Assembly: GCA_020696885.1 (NCBI GenBank)
Contig: JAJFMS010000118.1
Location: 1 to 7,926 of the forward strand
Source of the DNA: Armatimonadota bacterium
Lineage (GTDB): Bacteria > Armatimonadota > SYMT01
DNA length: 7,926 nt
Direction of reading: 5' to 3'
Made by a program: the position numbers and the translations under genes. A model generated the notes under the pieces. The model saw only the letters and a program-made list of their open reading frames with translations. It searched no databases and had not been told where the DNA came from. Within the stretch, counting starts at the first letter, position 1. Every line of letters begins with the position of its first letter. Of the stretch, positions 6,867 through 7,926 are shown piece after piece.

Positions 6867-7508
6867 TCACCCGCCAAACGCCCACGCGACCATCAACGGC
6901 AGCTCTTCTCGCCACATCGCGTCGTCGTGCCCGGCGACCCTCTCGCGCATCACGACGTCCGCAGCCGCATCCCGCAGCGCCGCCGCCCACCGAGCCGCGT
7001 TGTCGAGGAAGAACGGTTCCAGCGTGCCGGCCACGAGGTACGCGCGCGGCAGCGGCTTCGGCATCACGTCCGGCGGGCGGTACCCCCCGCCGGGTGAGCC
7101 GGAGAAGATCGCCCCGTAGCGATCCGGATGTCGCAGCCCCATGGCGAGCGCGAGCTCCCCACCCGCCGAGACGCCCAACACCGCCGTGCGGTCGGCCGGC
7201 AGAGCTAGCCCGAAACGCGAACGCACCCACGCGCCGACGTCCTCGACGAAAAACCGCTCGTGCGCGGCAAACCGTGCGGGGTCGAAGCCCGGCGAATACT
7301 CGTGGAGCCGCAGCGTCTCGTCGGCCGCGCGGTGCACACCGACGATCATGGTCGACGGCACGGCCGCTACTTCCAGCAACCGGCCCCACTGCGAGATCAT
7401 CTCACCGTCACCAGCGAATACGATCGCCTCGGACGGTCGGGGCGGAACGTACACCGTGACCTGACGACCACCGTCATAGTCGAACGTCTCGGTAATCAAT
7501 TCGTTCAA
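6867..7508 (-). CDS. Alpha/beta-hydrolase esterase, enterochelin esterase (Fes/PF00756)-like
   Basis: The predicted product is a serine hydrolase acting on an ester substrate that cannot be named. It has 213 residues. The nucleophile elbow is GVSAGG with Ser114. Ahead of it are IVFAGDGE (29-36, start of the central sheet and oxyanion region) and the segment VEDVGAWVRSRFG (88-100), which in this family leads into RTAVLGVSAGG. Following are FSGSPGG (135-141), YLVAGTLEPFF (157-167, with Glu164 a likely acid) and VAGHDDAMWREELP (191-204), with His194 as the likely catalytic base. This is the usual order for Fes-like and putative esterases. No secretion signal is visible, and it is shorter than Fes because it lacks the N-terminal domain. 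The start is taken as TTG at 7508: an in-frame TGA lies nine bases upstream and a weak GGTGAG is about eight bases before it. It follows the repeat protein in the same direction after a 122-base gap. Confidence 0.85.
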   Translation of the reverse strand: MNELITETFDYDGGRQVTVYVPPRPSEAIVFAGDGEMISQWGRLLEVAAVPSTMIVGVHRAADETLRLHEYSPGFDPARFAAHERFFVEDVGAWVRSRFGLALPADRTAVLGVSAGGELALAMGLRHPDRYGAIFSGSPGGGYRPPDVMPKPLPRAYLVAGTLEPFFLDNAARWAAALRDAAADVVMRERVAGHDDAMWREELPLMVAWAFGG

Positions 7509-7550
7509 GCGTTCATCTCACCGCTCTATACGGCTAAAGGCACTCCAGCG

Positions 7551-7636
7551 GCCCAACGCCGGGCTTATCCGCGACGTGTGCAGCCTAGAGGACACACGCT
7601 TGCCCGTTCGACTGGCGCGGCCAGCGACCGTTAGGA
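7551..7636 (-). other. attC-like element (candidate integron cassette junction)
   Basis: On the minus strand TCCTAAC (7636-7630) and GTTGGGC (7557-7551) bracket 72 bases; they match RYYYAAC and GTTRRRY at 6/7 and 7/7. Between them are complementary arms GGGC/GCCC (7561-7564 with 7602-7605) and CGTGTG/CACACG (7575-7580 with 7593-7598), plus a perfect side hairpin CTGGC-GCG-GCCAG (7612-7624). The stop codon of the upstream gene lies inside the first box and the next gene begins 43 bases after the second, as in cassettes. The side hairpin makes the fold asymmetric, the boxes pair only partly, and no second copy or integrase is seen, so the call is tentative. Confidence 0.3.
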
Positions 7637-7926
7637 GGGGCTTCTATTACCTGAGTAATAGCGCTCACCATCCACGCGATAACAGCCGTCCTCACGGGTG
7701 ATCTCAATGCTGCCACCGTCGTCAGTTGCCATCAGGGTCACGGCGAGCCGCTGGTGGCCTGCCTGGATCACGTCCAACCAGCCTCCCTCCGCGCTACTCC
7801 CCATCGTTACCCGGAGGTTTCCTTCCGTGTCTCGCAAATGAACATAGCCTCCGTCCACGTCCCCAGCCAACTCGATTAGCAACCTTCCCGCTGCATCCAC
7901 CACCCGTACCGGCGCACTGAGCGTGG
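7631..7926 (-). CDS. C-terminal part of a protein with about 22-residue beta repeats (5' end beyond window)
   Basis: The frame is open to the right edge (about 97 codons visible), so the true start is outside; an internal GTG at 7903 would give 90 residues. The visible part is made of about 22-residue units: VRVVDAAGRLLIELAGDVDG, then GY; VHLRDTEGNLRVTMGSSAEG, then GW; LDVIQAGHQRLAVTLMATDD, then GGS; and a final IEITREDG. Each has a hydrophobic strand, a D/G turn, a second strand and a closing GG. This suggests a repetitive beta structure, such as a solenoid or propeller-like array, with glycine turns. No enzyme motif is seen and I cannot name a family. The end, ERYYSGNRSPS, contains the AT-rich inverted repeat, and the TAA overlaps the attC-like element. 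It is transcribed in the same direction as the esterase. Confidence 0.65.
   Translation of the reverse strand, partial: TLSAPVRVVDAAGRLLIELAGDVDGGYVHLRDTEGNLRVTMGSSAEGGWLDVIQAGHQRLAVTLMATDDGGSIEITREDGCYRVDGERYYSGNRSPS
7644..7661. repeat. Perfect AT-rich inverted repeat at the end of a coding region
   Basis: CTATTAC-CTGA-GTAATAG has seven perfect pairs around a four-base loop. It lies within the last codons of the minus-strand repeat protein (encoding part of RYYSGNR), eight bases beyond the attC-like element. It stands out as AT-rich in GC-rich surroundings. Confidence 0.6.

Overview
This is a GC-rich bacterial chromosomal window with high GC at third codon positions and consensus-like Shine-Dalgarno sites. 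It holds no rRNA, tRNA, CRISPR array or transposase that I can recognise. The gene types (multi-sensor histidine kinase, MscL with a C-terminal Cys4 ribbon, PF09720-type antitoxin fragment) suit an environmental high-GC lineage such as Gemmatimonadota or Chloroflexota. That placement is an impression only, because nothing here is diagnostic.

Layout. 1-2078 (-): a GAF/PAS/PAS/HisKA/HATPase sensor histidine kinase, cut by the left edge after the ATP-binding domain. 2265-2735 (+): mscL, divergent from the kinase, with a zinc-ribbon-like tail. 2811-3062 (+): a small ORF that weakly resembles the C-terminal end of an M48-type peptidase. 3072-3515 (-): a GNAT acetyltransferase with a forced TTG start. 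3526-3953: a 428-base gap with an octamer tandem repeat, a near-perfect sigma-70 promoter (TTGACA-17-TACAAT) and a heptamer-repeat leader. 3954-6029 (+): uvrB, complete. 6030-6168: a convergent gap with two hairpins. 6169-6764 (-): an antitoxin-like module broken by a -1 frameshift at a six-C run, continuous with an unrecognised protein. 6867-7508 (-): an enterochelin-esterase-type alpha/beta hydrolase. 7631-7926 (-): the C-terminal part of a protein built of roughly 22-residue repeats, cut by the right edge. Its stop codon lies inside an attC-like element (7551-7636).

Functionally the left and centre are housekeeping or stress genes: sensing, osmotic safety valve, nucleotide excision repair. 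They do not form an obvious pathway, and most neighbours are divergent or convergent. The right-hand 1.8 kb (three minus-strand units) looks more accessory. It has a decayed antitoxin, an unusual repeat protein and a possible integron-cassette junction. I do not see a convincing complete new defence or mobile system. The points most worth checking are the frameshifted antitoxin fusion, the attC-like junction with its adjacent AT-rich palindrome, the strong promoter far upstream of uvrB, and the MscL zinc ribbon.
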